Shown: positions 11,480-22,750, numbered from the stretch's first letter. The stretch: 64,000 bases of DNA from Heliocidaris erythrogramma (GCA_025617745.1 CM046856.1:43949049-44013048); one strand, 5' to 3'. The notes: generated by a model from the letters alone, not told the origin. A program made the numbers and translations.

Positions 11480-11893
11480 AGCCCGGTGCACACTGCACGA
11501 TCTGACTACGATGCGATTTGGGAAAAGTTATAACATTTGATATGAACCTTCAAACATGTAAAATCTTTGTGATCAAAGTTCCGAATAGTAGTATGAATAC
11601 TAAAATCGAAATTCCGGGCTACTGCGAGCCCCCATGAAGGAGTAAAAGCGAATTCAATTCCAAATCGTAGTGACGTCCTACCACTCTTGCGATCGACTAA
11701 GATTTGAAGCCGATTTGGCCTTTACTCCAAACCAGAAGAATTGCGGTTAAACCAAAATTTCGGTATTAGTATTCGTATCATTATTCCGAACTTCAAAGAG
11801 ATATTTTCACATTTTTAAACTTTCACATTTAATGCAAACTGCAATTTGTTCGAAAATCGGGTCGCAGTCGGATCGTATAGTGTGCGCCGGGCT
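11480..11893. mobile_element. PIF/Harbinger-type MITE, TAA target duplication
   Basis: Terminal repeats AGCCCGGTGCACACT... and the inverse of ...AGTGTGCGCCGGGCT flank 414 bp, with TAA on both sides (11477-11479 and 11894-11896). A 3-bp TAA/TWA duplication is characteristic of the PIF/Harbinger superfamily. Inside, related ATCTGACTACGATGCGATT-type blocks recur in both orientations. No transposase is present. A second, left-truncated copy is at 38522-38806. Confidence 0.8.
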
Positions 11894-11896
11894 TAA

Positions 11897-13230
11897 GATG
11901 GAACTCATTCTTAGTGGTGCTTTTAAAACTTATCCATCATTAAAAACTCTTTAAAAAAAAAAATTCACCAATCCTCGAAATTTCCTTTAAGAACTGGTAA
12001 TGATTCATAGCACAGGTCTAGACCCTTTTCTTGTTTTAGCTGCTGGCTTGGAATGTGTCAATAGTCCCAACTGTTCCTAACAGTCAGCCCAGACACGGGC
12101 CTTTGTTCTTCCCTGCCTTTTCAAAATGTATCGATTCTCGAACGGATATTCACACCCAATAAGCTCGGTAGGCAGGTACTTTTTCTCACCCAAATCGATG
12201 GCAAAGTTTTGGAAGCATATGTTACTGTGACACTGTGTCGCCCCCAGTCATGCCCCAGTCACACCCCAATAATAACTCCATAACCAACCACTCATCGACA
12301 AAAAAATCTTGGATACTAGGTAGAATGCAATTTTCGTCTATCTGCCTATTGTCGGTGTTGGTCTTGTCGATGTGACTCGGGTATGATTGGAACAATATTT
12401 CGTGATGTGATATTTTTTTTCATTTCTTGTAATACAGTAAGCTTTATAGACAGTTACTCTCCCAAACAATCTTCCAGGACTTTCCAGTAGTTCTAATGAC
12501 TTTGTTTGATTGGGAGAGTGAAACGGTGGACTTTGCACCGTCTCTCTTCCACCTCCCTGGTTCTACGCTGGGTGCATGCATAAGGGGTTTTACATACAAA
12601 ATAATTACAAACGTCCAGAACTAGAACTAGTTCCCCCTCTCTTTGCAGCTCTCTCACTATCTCTCCCTCTGCCCTGTGCCCTCTGTCTGTATCTACCTGC
12701 CTTTCTCACTCGCTTGCTCCGAATTGTTTCGCATTCATTTTTTCTTGCTCTCTTGTATTCTCATCTCACAATTTGCTCTTTACTGTTAGCCATAACGATA
12801 ATTATGTTTCTTCCTTGAAATGACCAATGTCCTCCTTCTCTGACCCCTTCTTGACCTGCTGATTCTGTCTATAGATACGACAGATGATTTGAGTTCATTT
12901 GCCCAGACCTATCAATTCCTTTATATTTGAATTCGTGATTTTGCTCTCTTTGGGTAGATAGTTTCTTATATCTATCCATCGCAAAGTATCAGATATACAG
13001 ATCTTTATTCCAAGTAGAATGATGGAAGAAAAGATTAGGGCTACTGTCCATTGATAATAACGGATTATAAAGATAAAATTTTCTCTGTTTAAGATAAACA
13101 GGTATCCGCATTTGTTTAGACACAAAGTGATTTCTTTGGTAAAAGTGAAAATATATCAACATTGCCTTTGAGGGTGTTGCTTCTGCTTAATATACTGTAA
13201 TTGTATTTTCTGTTCTTGGATTCATTTATC
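11897..13230. other. Unassigned DNA, pyrimidine-rich at 12630-12800
   Basis: Contains a C/T-rich stretch (12630-12800), which gives an open frame rich in Leu and Ser, and a short CCCCAGTCA duplication at 12240-12270. No gene or named element is recognised. Confidence 0.45.
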
Positions 13231-13231
13231 G

Positions 13232-13510
13232 AGCTTGTGTGGATGTGTGTGTGTGTGTGTGTGTGTGTGGGTGTGGGCTTGTATAGCCGTATGTCCGAGG
13301 ACATTTTCGAACAGAGAACAAAAAAACAAACATGAGAACAATGGTCCTCGGAAGCCGGACAATAGTCCTCGAACGTCGAACAATGAATTTGTGCCTTATT
13401 CCGTCGACTGTCCGAGGACGGAGGAACAATAGAGGAACAATACTTATCCTCGGAAGTAAAGCCATGGAAGACCGTGTGTGTGAGGGTGTGTGTGTATGTA
13501 CATGTTATTG
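13232..13510. repeat. GT microsatellite and TCCTCGGA word-array hairpin
   Basis: (GT)n lies at 13239-13272. From about 13290 to 13460 the words TCCGAGGA and TCCTCGGA recur in both orientations with spacers such as ACAATAG and GAACAATG. The segment starts GTCCGAGGACATTTTCG and ends TATCCTCGGAAG. This looks like a small foldback element of reiterated words. The 163-codon minus-strand frame over it contains internally repeated amino acid blocks and CA-repeat Thr-His tracts, so it is not considered a gene. Confidence 0.5.
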
Positions 13511-13519
13511 CGTTTGTAA

Positions 13520-13660
13520 AATGGGGGGGGGGGGGCAGTGGCGTAGATACGAACATGCTTACTATTGTTAAGTGGGGGATGATGAATAGATCATCCTCCA
13601 CTAACAATGGGTAATTATGCGTGTCTACTTTCGTGGGGGGGAGGGGGGGGGGCGGTTACA
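13520..13660. repeat. G-homopolymer repeats
   Basis: Runs of about 13 G (13524-13536) and interrupted G runs (13635-13654), the former next to a 'GCAGTGGCGTAGATACG' phrase, a boundary sequence repeated elsewhere in the window with G-run elements (for example 49405). Confidence 0.6.
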
Positions 13661-13884
13661 GACATGTATCAAGTACAAATTAGTTTCCTCAAGGGACCGA
13701 CCTTAAACGTGACTCAGGTTCGAACGTGTACAGTAAAACTGAAAGTAAGAAGTTTATTTCAAAAAATCGTCAGCAATTTTTCCATTTTCTATAATAGGCA
13801 TATCGTAAACTTGGCTTCACAACAATTCCCCACCTTTATTTAATCTTGACAATTATCAAATGTATATCGTTCGGACCGCAAACA

Positions 13885-14690
13885 TAGTAAATGGGGTGGG
13901 GTAGCACTATATATTCGTGATAATATTAAACTAAAATTAAGACCCCACTTACACATCGAAGGTAGTGAAGTCCTTTTCATTGAAATTTTAAATAGTAACA
14001 GTAAAAAAATATAATAATAGGCTTGATATATAGACCCCTTAATTCTAATATTGATTTATTTTTAGATAACTTTGACCAATGCCTTAATATTGTTTCAAAG
14101 GAAAATAAGTTTAAATAATGGGGGATTACAATATTAATTTACTCCACACATGCAGATGATAATTACACATTGAAATTTATGAGCTCATTATTAACTTATA
14201 CATTTCATTCACACATCTCTGAGCCAACGCGGATATCAAGTACATCACAAACACTTAATTACAAGTATTTTTCTAATACAATTAATAAAAAAAGCGCTAA
14301 TGGCATATAGGAATAAACTCACATCCTTAATAAGATTATCACGTAAATTACATTATTCTCGAATATTAGAAGAAAATAAAAATAACATTAATTCGGTATG
14401 GAAATCTATAAACAATCTCATGGGTAAGAAAAAGGTAGGTCTAAGTGATAGTTTTAATATTGATGGTGAACACAATTAGCGATCTTGGTAAAATATCGGA
14501 TGCGTTTAATAATTATTTTATTAATATAGGTCAGAACTTAGCCTCTAATATTGATGCTTGTGAAAATTCTTTATTTCTTAATCAAACTTATAATCAGTAA
14601 TTATTAAATATTGTTGGACAACTTAAGTCGAGTAAATGTACGGGACATGATGGTATAAGTGTTTATTTATTGAAACAAATTATTAACTAC
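13885..14690 (+). pseudogene. APE endonuclease fragment and linker of copy A
   Basis: Translation gives GGVALYIRDN, EVLFIEI, GLIYRPLN and MGDYNINL in changing frames. These are the middle and late motifs of the APE-like endonuclease of non-LTR retrotransposons. A linker follows, with RNKLTSLIRLSRKL and a FNNYFINIG-type motif that normally precedes the RT. At least four frame breaks or stops are seen (near 14010, 14110, 14150 and 14475). The catalytic N-terminal Glu region and the SDH motif are absent. Confidence 0.8.
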
Positions 14691-14691
14691 G

Positions 14692-15762
14692 TTGCTACCC
14701 CTTTATTTTTTTATTTTTTATTTTTTTAATTTGTCACTATTAAACGGTAAATGCTCTAACTCTCTCAAAGTTGCAAAAGTAATCCCTGTGTTTAAAAAGG
14801 ATGATTCATCATTAATGAGTAATTATAGGCCAATATCTCTGTTACCCAGTATCTCTAAAATCCTAGAAAAAATAATTTATAAAGGATTATATAATTTAAT
14901 GAATATAAATAATTTATTGATCCCTAATCAATTTGGTTTTAGACCAGGACACTCTACTGATTACGCTGTTTTACACATGTGTGACAAAATTATAGAATCA
15001 TTTGCAAAAAAGGAACATACTTTAGGCATATTCATGGACTTATCGAAAGCATTTGACACAATTAATCATGGAATATTATTATATAAACTAAATAATTATG
15101 GTGTAAGAGGGCAAGCTTTATCTTGGTTCAAAGATTATCTACATAACCGACAGCAATATGTTAATTTACAATCTTATAAATCCCAAAGACAATATATAAA
15201 ATGTGGCGTACCACAGGGATCAATTTTGGGTCCATTATTATTTATTATTTATGTAAACAATATAATTAATTCTTCTTTATCCCTGAATTTCGTTATGTTT
15301 GCTGACGACACAAGTATACTTTATTCTCACCATGATTCAATTGTACTTATAAATAGGCTTAATTCTGAGTTACAAAACATATCTTTATGGTTTAAATGTA
15401 ATAAATTGGCTCTCAATATTAATAAAACTAATTTTATTCTGTTTAGCCAGGCAAACGCACAGAATGTAGATTGTAATATACTAATTGATGGATTGCCTCT
15501 GGTAGAAAAACATTTAACAAAATTTTTAGGAGTTACAATTCACTCAAATTTAACATGGACAGAACACACACGTAACATTCATACATCAATATCCAGAAAC
15601 ATCGGAAATCTTTACAAACTACAACACTTAATAACTGAAATGTCCCTAATGATATTATATAATTCCTTAATTCTATCTCACATAATGTACTGCAACATTG
15701 TTTGGGGTAATTGCTATGTAACTAAATTAAATTCTATATTACTACTTCAATACGCATTGTAA
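14692..15762 (+). CDS. Reverse transcriptase domain of non-LTR retrotransposon copy A
   Basis: This 356-codon open stretch begins at a non-ATG codon because it is the open part of a longer broken ORF2. It encodes a complete non-LTR RT: KVIPVFKKDD at the start, NYRPISLLP (residues ~44-52), FGFRPGHST (~84-92), the DLSKAFDTINH motif with the first catalytic Asp (~118-128), GVPQGSILGPL (~172-182), the catalytic box FADDTSI (15298-15318) with both Asp intact, and a FLGV motif. It would synthesise cDNA at a nicked target. The order and wording of motifs fit the CR1/Jockey group; the exact clade cannot be decided here. After the stop the reading continues in other frames (STYFSHTDPLFKRL..., 15760-16065), so the frame has lost its C-terminal part. 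Confidence 0.85.
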   Translation: MLPLYFFIFYFFNLSLLNGKCSNSLKVAKVIPVFKKDDSSLMSNYRPISLLPSISKILEKIIYKGLYNLMNINNLLIPNQFGFRPGHSTDYAVLHMCDKIIESFAKKEHTLGIFMDLSKAFDTINHGILLYKLNNYGVRGQALSWFKDYLHNRQQYVNLQSYKSQRQYIKCGVPQGSILGPLLFIIYVNNIINSSLSLNFVMFADDTSILYSHHDSIVLINRLNSELQNISLWFKCNKLALNINKTNFILFSQANAQNVDCNILIDGLPLVEKHLTKFLGVTIHSNLTWTEHTRNIHTSISRNIGNLYKLQHLITEMSLMILYNSLILSHIMYCNIVWGNCYVTKLNSILLLQYAL

Positions 15763-16065
15763 CTAATTCTACTTATTTTTCTCACACTGATCCTTTATTT
15801 AAGCGTCTAAAACATTAAGGATACAGGATATACATGCTTTTCAAACAGGAATGTTTATGTACAGATTCACATTTAAGCAACTCCCTTCGTTATTTTGTAG
15901 CATATTCAACTTGAATTCAAATATATATGCATATCCTACTCGTCACTTCATAGATTATCATTTAGAAAATCCCAGAATTATTTTAGCACAAAAGTCAATC
16001 AGGCACCATGGTCCGGATGTCTGAAGCGCCCTACCACAATGGCTAAAGCAATGTTCCCCAATTTA
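15763..16065 (+). pseudogene. Post-RT C-terminal segment of copy A
   Basis: Read in shifting frames, the segment gives NSTYFSHTDPLFKRLK, GMFMYRFTF, YPTRHFIDYHL and SIRHHGPDVW. This is the conserved C-terminal block of non-LTR ORF2 proteins after the RT (TDPLF..., YNTR..., GP..W motifs). It is separated from the RT frame by a stop at 15760-15762 and by further frameshifts. Confidence 0.75.
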
Positions 16066-16379
16066 CTCTTTTAAAACATCGATTATGTACACCTATCTAA
16101 TCTAGTCTAACCTAACAAAAATGCCACTGGAAAAAAAAGAATTAACTCTAGACTTGGTCAACCCCAACTTTTTTCTTTCTTTATAATAATAACAATTATT
16201 CAGGGTTCTAGTTAGATATTGATACATTCTTTATGAAAAAAGGGTTGAACTACTTCTTCAATACACAGCCTACATACTAAAACAATAAAGCAATTGATCA
16301 ACCAAGATGCACATGCACACACCTCTACACTTATGCACTCACGTGCTCACACTTTTACTTTTACTTCAATACGCCCGAA

Positions 16380-16452
16380 ACTGCAGATGTATTTTTTTCT
16401 TTTCTTTTTTTTTTTTTTCTTTTCTTTTTTTTCTTTTCTTTTTTTTTAAATT
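16380..16452. repeat. Poly-T / TTTTC tract
   Basis: A run of T interrupted by C, about 65 bases long, within the 3' untranslated part of retrotransposon copy A. It may be an expanded microsatellite within the element. Confidence 0.7.
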
Positions 16453-16727
16453 AATAAACCGTTACAATGTTCAAAAATTGTTTAAAATCTTCTCGAGGCT
16501 CCCATCTGAGTCAAGCTATATGCTTATGATGGAAACCTCCTGCTTTTTTTCCTCATCAAACCTTAGTTTGGTTTCTATAATTTGTTATGTCATAGTATAT
16601 ATTCTTTTTATTGATGATTATATTATCATGTATTGTGTTACTATGTTCCGTTCATTTATTGTATATCAGTTATGCTTTGTATATTTGGAAAAATGCAGAA
16701 ATAAATCAAATCAATCAATCAAATCAA

Positions 16728-17727
16728 CATGTTCCTACCTCACGTTGTCAGTGAACATTGTGTTCCGCACAATAATTATAATATACGGTTCTACAACCAA
16801 CGTATAGCACATTCCGATATAACAATTCCTCAATTCGATGAGCCCTTTTCTTTAGTAACATGCATAGAGAACTTATCGTCATTTGGTACCCTTTCTTTAT
16901 TTCTCCATTTTAGCCTATTATCGTTGAGAATTTGATTTAGAAAAAATTGATTCTCGGTTTCAAAACATTCTGCTTCAGTAATCATTTCGCTTGCAGCATC
17001 TTCACTACAAATTAACATGGTTACAACTAAAAGTGAATTGGCCTTTACATATCAAAGGTGTTTATTTTTTAAGGTGAATAGCTCCCTCTCTGTTCTTCTG
17101 TGTCTGAATTGTGAAAATCAATAGATCAGTTTACAAACGTTTCAAATTTCATTTATACATTTATGTAATACCTGATCCACACGAGGCGTTATGATCGTAT
17201 CAATACCTGCGCCAATAAAGCCATAATAAGGTCAGTAAGCTCATACGCCAGTAATTCAACAAAGTGTAGCTGTATCTATAGGGATTTTGATATTGCTCGG
17301 GTGAAGAAAAACAATATCCATAAATTTGATTGTAATAGTAAAGTGGTCTATTCAACATCACCATTCAGTTTTCAGCTTGATTTATTTTGCACTTTATCAA
17401 ACATAACAGAATGTAAATAAACAATATAATAAACACTGTTAATTTTTAAAGTAATTGTAGTATAAACAACAGATAATGAAACAAAATATATATACGTTAA
17501 ATGGAGGGATCCACGAAAAAAGCAAAGCTTGTTTTGTTTTCTGCTAATGGTGCTAATCCAAGGAGAAGCCCTGGAGGCCTTTGCTAAACTATTTACCATT
17601 GATTATTAAGTCCTCTGGAGAGGACTTAATCCCGTTCATCCACCGGTTGCTTATATACAGGCATGTACCTGCTTCTGTTAAATGAACGTCAAGATCGATT
17701 TAAAGCTTAAGTCTTTAAAGTATATTT
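16728..17727. other. Unassigned AT-rich DNA
   Basis: No element or gene is recognised. The short frames at 16729-16935 and 17372-17599 lack any family signature. Confidence 0.45.
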
Positions 17728-17880
17728 GTCGTAGCCGAATGGTTAAAAACTCGACTGGAAATGCGAGGATCATGGGTTCAATTCCTAGTACAGCACTTAT
17801 GCCCTTGAATAAGGCATTTTATCTACATTGTTCTTTCATCGTACATTAAATAAATGGTGTTTGGCATATATATAAATAAA
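17728..17880 (+). mobile_element. Older tRNA-derived SINE copy
   Basis: A box-like TAGCCGAATGG at 17732-17742 and a perfect B box GGTTCAATTCC at 17775-17785, then CAGCACTTATGCCCTTGAATAAGG and ATCTACATTG. The region just after the B box matches the SINE at 3755-4120 in order (GCAC, CCTTTGGCAAG, ATCTACATT). The body then decays and is truncated, with no (ATT)n tail. Confidence 0.7.
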
Positions 17881-17940
17881 TCTTTATTGGAAGTGTTATG
17901 TTTCACTGTGCCTAAAAGTTAATAGCTTTCAAAATGTCCA

Positions 17941-18111
17941 GGGGGTTGTTTCATAAAGCTGTTCGTAAAGTTACGAATGACTTTACGAACGACTGGAACA
18001 TGTTCTTGGGTGCTATACTAATCAGATTCTCAATCATTTAGCACAAGAACTGATCACCAGTCGTGCGTAAAGTCGTGCGTAACTTACGAACAGCTCTATG
18101 AAACACCCCCC
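17941..18111. mobile_element. Short MITE with ~50-bp inverted repeats
   Basis: Left end GGGGGTTGTTTCATAAAGCT and the inverse of right end AGCTCTATGAAACACCCCCC. The inversion continues through GTTCGTAA, GTTACG, GACTTTACG and ACGACTGG. About 171 bp long and without coding capacity. Its right end lies exactly against the first recognisable endonuclease codons of retrotransposon copy B. Confidence 0.8.
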
Positions 18112-18990
18112 AGATTGTTTATTGTCACTTTCGGGTTATGAATTTTATGGGAAAGGTCGACCATCCCGTGGAGGTGGTGTTGGAATAATATTATATGCTA
18201 AATCTACATTTTATATTAAAGAGAGGCCAGATCTGTCAGTATTTAATCAAAATATTGAATCTTATTTCATTGAGATAGTTCAGAGTAATGGTAAAAACAT
18301 TATAATTGCAGCAATTTATAGACCTCCTTCTCAGAGTAGTGCTGACTTTATTGCAGATCTCAACAGTGCTTTAGAGAAAGTTGGTAGCGAAAATAAAACA
18401 TGCTACTTTTTGGGTGATTGCAATCTTAACTTACTGGATATACACTCTGAATAACATGTCAATTCTTTCCTGGAAACTGTTTTTTTCTCACTCGTATGCC
18501 CCTCTTGTTACCAAGGCAACAAGAATAGTTCAGTCTAGTGCAACACTTATTGATAATATTTTTGTGAATGATACAAACTCAGTGTTGAGAAGTGGAATTT
18601 TGCTGGCAGATATATCTGACCACCTTCCAATGTTTGCCTTTAGTCAGTTGAAACATAGCGAATGCTTTAAGCATAAGACAAAAAATAAAACTTATACAAG
18701 AGACATGTCTCAGTCAAATTTTGAAAAATTTAGAGGTGCTCTTGCTGAACATTCTTGGGAACTAGTAATGCAGGAGGAGTCATGTGATATAGCTTATGAA
18801 TTGTTTATTAATGAGTTGAAGATTATACATGATTCTTGCTTTCCTTTGAAAGAAAGACGTTGTAAAAGAAAAGAATTCAAACCGTGGTTTACAGCAGCAA
18901 TATCAAAATCCTGTAAGAAGAAGATAAAGTTGTACAGAAAATTTATTAAGAACCCTTCTGTATATAGGAAGAAAGTGTACAGGGAGTAGC
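18112..18990 (+). pseudogene. APE endonuclease and linker of copy B
   Basis: The first frame gives GYEFYGKGRPSRGGGVGI, IYRPPSQSS and the FLGDCNLNLL motif. A frame change near 18450 leads to SSATLIDNIFV and ADISDHLPMF, which holds the conserved SDH of the APE active site. The N-terminal endonuclease with the catalytic Glu is missing before 18112. The linker continues to a stop at 18987. The enzyme would have nicked target DNA to prime reverse transcription. Confidence 0.85.
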
Positions 18991-18999
18991 GAAATACGT

Positions 19000-19320
19000 T
19001 AACAACAGTAATTCGAAATTCAAAGGAATATTATTATGCAAAGCAGTTTAAAGAAAGTAATTCTAGTAAACGAACTTGGATTATCATTAATACTCTTTTG
19101 AACAAGGGAACCAAGAACAAGATTCAAGATTGCTTTTATGATGAAAATAATATGGAAATTATAGATCCTGTTGATATAGCAAACAAATTTAATGAATATT
19201 TCATAAGCATTGGGACAAAGTTTACAGATACACATAATATTGACTTACTGAAGTGTAGGTCTTATATGAAAGGTCAATATCAACACTCAATGTTCTTGAA
19301 ACCTGTTGAATGTCATTAAA
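19000..19320 (+). pseudogene. Linker region of copy B
   Basis: After the stop at 18987 the coding trace continues with EYYYAKQFKES, NTLLNKGTKNKIQD and IANKFNEYFISIG, the motif that normally lies just before the RT in this group. It ends in a TAA near 19317, and the RT begins directly afterwards. Confidence 0.8.
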
Positions 19321-19331
19321 TTATAGATATA

Positions 19332-20405
19332 GTGAAGGCAATGAAAATTGGTGAAAGTCCTGGGCATGATAACATAACTGTTTCTGTTATTAAAGAATCA
19401 GTTTATTTTATTGTTGCTCCATTAGTGTATATTTTCAACCTTTCTTTTTCTACTGGCAAATTTCCTCACGGTATGAAACAGGCAAGAGTGACCCCGATCC
19501 ATAAGAAGGGTTCTCTCGATCAGTTTTGTAATTATAGACCGGTGTCACTCTTGCCCGTATTCTCTAAAATACTAGAAAAATTGTTTTATTCTCGATTATT
19601 GTCTTATACTGCAAAACAAAAGATATTGTCAAATTCTCAATATGGCTTTAGATCTGGTCATTCAACTGTATTGGCCTTGACATACTTCTTGGATCAAATA
19701 ACCACTTCCCTTGATGATAGTAAACATTCACTCTCTCTATCATTGGATATTTCAAAAGCTTTTGATTCAATTAATCATCAAGTGTTATTATCCTAATTAG
19801 ATTATTATGGTGTGAGGGGCTTGGCGTTGCAGTGGATAGAGAATTATCAAAAAAAAAGAAATCAATATGTTGTTTACAATGATGAAACTTCATTTGAAAA
19901 AGAACTGATATGTGGGGTACCCCAAGGGCCTATACTGGGCCCCCTGTTATTCCTCTTATATATAAATGATTTACCAAATGCTTCCTCAATATTATCATAC
20001 ATCCTTTTTGCAGATGGTACAAATGTTTTTTTGAGTGAGAAGAAACTAGATATTCTTGTACATAATATGAATAAGGAAATTCAACAGGTAAATACGTGGT
20101 ATACAGTGAATGGTTTAAGGGTTAACATTGAGAAGACAAATTTTCTTCATTTTGCTCAATTGAATAAACAATATGACAAAAGTTTGCTTACTCTTAAGTT
20201 TACTGATTCATTAGAGCCCATCAAGCAGGTACAGAGTACCAGTTTCCTGGGAGTTAATATCGATGATAAGTTATCATGGTCTTTACATATTAATGACATT
20301 GCATTGAAAATCTCTAGGGTTACTGGAATTTTGTCAAAGTTGAAATTTGTATTACCTTCAAATGCACTCCTTCTACTGTATAATTCGTTAATCTTGCCTC
20401 ACTAA
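19332..20405 (+). pseudogene. Reverse transcriptase of copy B, catalytic FADD changed to FADG
   Basis: Two open stretches (19332-19796 and 19812-20405) are joined by a TAA codon at about 19794. Motifs are RVTPIHKKGS, NYRPVSLLP, YGFRSGHST, DISKAFDSINH, GVPQGPILGPL and then FADGTNV (20007-20027). The second Asp of the catalytic box is Gly (GGT at 20016-20018), one transition from GAT. A second stop follows LILPH at about 20403. The enzyme encoded by such a copy would be inactive. Confidence 0.9.
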
Positions 20406-20444
20406 CAATATGGGAATATGATATTGATAAGTGCCTGAAATACA

Positions 20445-20702
20445 TTGTTAAAACGACTGCATTTGTTGCAAAAACGCGTGATACGCATAGTTGCCAAATC
20501 TCATTATTTAGCCCATACTAACAATCTATTTAAACAGTATAGGGTATTAACTGTATATGAACTGAGTAAGTTACAACTGGGAGAATTTATGTATAAATCT
20601 GAGAATGGACTGCTTTCAAACTCGTTTCAAAACTGGTATAGCTGTAGCAGTGATGTTCATTATTATAACACTCGAAACTCCAAGAAATTATATAGCATTT
20701 AA
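20445..20702 (+). pseudogene. C-terminal block of copy B ORF2
   Basis: KRLHLLQKRVIRIVAKSHY, FKQYRVLTVYEL, LGEFMYKSENGLL and HYYNTRNSKKLY match the usual C-terminal block of non-LTR ORF2 proteins: the LQK..R.I motif, then F...L.V..L and YNTR. Confidence 0.85.
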
Positions 20703-20799
20703 TTATTTATTACAGGACCGCTATTGGTCAGAGTAGTGTTAAAGTAGAACGTTAATGATTTTAAATATTGGCTTAATACTTATTATTGCATAGATGGCA

Positions 20800-22750
20800 T
20801 AAATTAAACACGGTTATCCAAATTCTACGCTTGGAAACATTTGAAGTAATGATTATTATCAATTATAAAACGGTAAAATACAGCCCCCGATATAGCAGCT
20901 GAAGAGCTCCTCGAACGCTGCTGAGATATGTGACGACACACCATGGACCAGTCCTGTCTAAGCAGACGATGTCCCATAACATCTTACACATTTTTCAGAG
21001 CCTATTTTGTCATCTCCTCTTCACTTATTTCTCTTCCTTCACTAGCGTCAGTCTTAATGTTAGTCTGTTGCCTCACTCTTAACTTCGTGTATGGTATTAT
21101 TTTGATGAAAAATGCAGCGTTAAAAAAATAAAGGAATCAGTCACTTGTAAACAAAATAAGACGCCATTGTATTTTCAGCTGCTTGCACCGGGGCATTTTC
21201 GGCGTTTCAAGAGGGAACGAATACCATCCTGCTATTATTCGGAGGGCTTTTCAATTTGAAAGTGGGGTTTATTTCATTGATCATTGACCCTTCTCCTGTG
21301 TATTTACAATCAAACGGTTTTAGCTATCAGAATCATTTTCACTTTCCCTTTGTAATGGTGTGAAATAAGGTCATGTTTAAATACACCAAACTCTTTATAA
21401 TTTGATAAATAATTGCATTGCAATTACGTTCATTCATTATAGGACGTCGTCTGCTTAAGCAGGATCGATCCCGAGTGTGACGACATCAAAACATCGCTAT
21501 ATTTCTGGCGAATCCTCGGATATTCCAGATGCTGAGAAGAGCTTTTATTTGTGTTGTTTTTATAATCATCAGATACGCAGTTGACATAAAACTTATACGA
21601 TTGCCATCTGTAAGCTTCCCAGTTTCTAGTGATACATTAATTGCCATATTTGTGATTTTCTTTGAATATCTACTTTAAGTATCAGGGTTACCTTTCATGG
21701 TCTGTTAAAGAGGACAACATTAAACAATCTAAATCATTACGACAATTTAAGCTAAAATACAAAAAAATATCTCATTAACTCCAAGTAAACTATCAGGTTT
21801 TTAAAAATTTTATCTCAATATATATGTTATTATTATGTTCCAAACCACTGTTGTTTTCTGTTCTGTTTTGTTTTGTTTTCTTTATCAGGCCATAAAAAAT
21901 ACCTAACATTTATTAGCCCCGGGGCTAGACTCGATAAGCTTTGCTTTTTTTACCCCCATTCACATCAAGTTACTTATTCTGTATTGTTCTATGTCTGTTT
22001 ATCTATGATTCTTTTATAATGGTATTGTGTACATGTATTCCAGTTTAAATGATGTGACGTAATAGCCATGCATCGTCAACAATAAGAAATGACTGACATG
22101 GGCTTTTCTCTCTTTACTAATATATCTAACGTATTAATTCCTTGGTCATGTTTGCAACTGATGATTATTAACAAAGTGATATTCTAACAAAATGATGTAT
22201 CCTTTCATTTCTGTTATACCCAAGTGTAACTCATGACTATGACTGCCAGTGTAAAAGCATTTTGCATGTTGACACATCTCTTCTGCTCTTTGATAACATT
22301 TACATCATATCAAGACGAATACAAACAAGCCCGTGTCAGAAGAGGTAGACGTCACAAGTCCAATGTCTATTTGACTTCCAATTATTCCTCTTCTCTGATT
22401 ACGTCCCCCAAAGTCATTCTCATTCATGACATCAATTCCTGCCCTGCGTAATTTGATAAAGCCTCCTAATTGCTGTTTGATTTGATGTTCACTACTCAAT
22501 AACAACATCACTGCAAATCATTTGCTCCCGTGCCCCGAGATGTTTACAATTTTTGGCGAGTACGTGTGCCTCCCGTTTTGAATTGGAAATGAAAATCCAC
22601 GCTTTAGACGATGACGTCACTTCGAATGGGGTCGATCTACGCTGGCTCATTCAATTCAAGTGTGCGTGTACGTGTGGGTGTGTGTGGTTATGTGTGGGGT
22701 GTGTGTTGTGCTGCATATTATGTTGCAATGGCTCATTAATGATTCCATCG
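20800..22750. other. Mostly unassigned DNA with a degraded inverted-repeat element
   Basis: TCCTGTCTAAGCAGACGATG near 20952 has an imperfect inverse, GTCGTCTGCTTAAGCAGGA, near 21447. Both are flanked by GTGACGACA-type words, so about 45 bp on each side match in inverse orientation over a ~500-bp spacing. This is probably a decayed inverted-repeat transposon. The rest, including the 22233-22451 frame, has no recognised content. A GTGTG-rich stretch lies at 22660-22710. Confidence 0.45.

Larger units (their letters stand above)
13885..16727 (+). mobile_element. 5'-truncated CR1/Jockey-group non-LTR retrotransposon (copy A)
   Basis: In order: the C-terminal part of an APE-type endonuclease (frames broken: GGVALYIRDN near 13892, an IYRP motif near 14026, GDYN near 14121), a linker (14290-14690), a reverse transcriptase domain (14692-15762), the conserved region after the RT continuing in other frames to about 16065, and a 3' untranslated region ending at 16695-16727 in AATAAATC followed by TCAA-type repeats. 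The first part of the endonuclease and any ORF1 are missing, and the segment carrying the SDH endonuclease motif appears deleted near 14280. The element copied itself through RNA by target-primed reverse transcription; this copy is dead. Confidence 0.88.
18112..20703 (+). mobile_element. 5'-truncated non-LTR retrotransposon (copy B)
   Basis: The order is APE endonuclease (18112-18650), linker (18660-19320), reverse transcriptase (19332-20403) and C-terminal block (20445-20702). It is broken by in-frame stops at about 18452, 18987, 19317, 19794 and 20403 and by frameshifts. It belongs to the CR1/Jockey group like copy A but differs from it in most positions, so it is a separate family. Coding similarity ends at 20702; the 3' untranslated region probably continues for a short way, but no clear tail is seen. 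Confidence 0.85.

Noticed and set aside
13116..13607. 163-codon minus-strand open frame with Thr-His repeats
   Set aside because: Runs through a CA microsatellite and the TCCTCGGA word array; composition is explained by the repeats.
16307..16807. 166-codon plus-strand open frame
   Set aside because: Lies in the T-rich 3' untranslated end of retrotransposon copy A; Phe-rich low-complexity translation.
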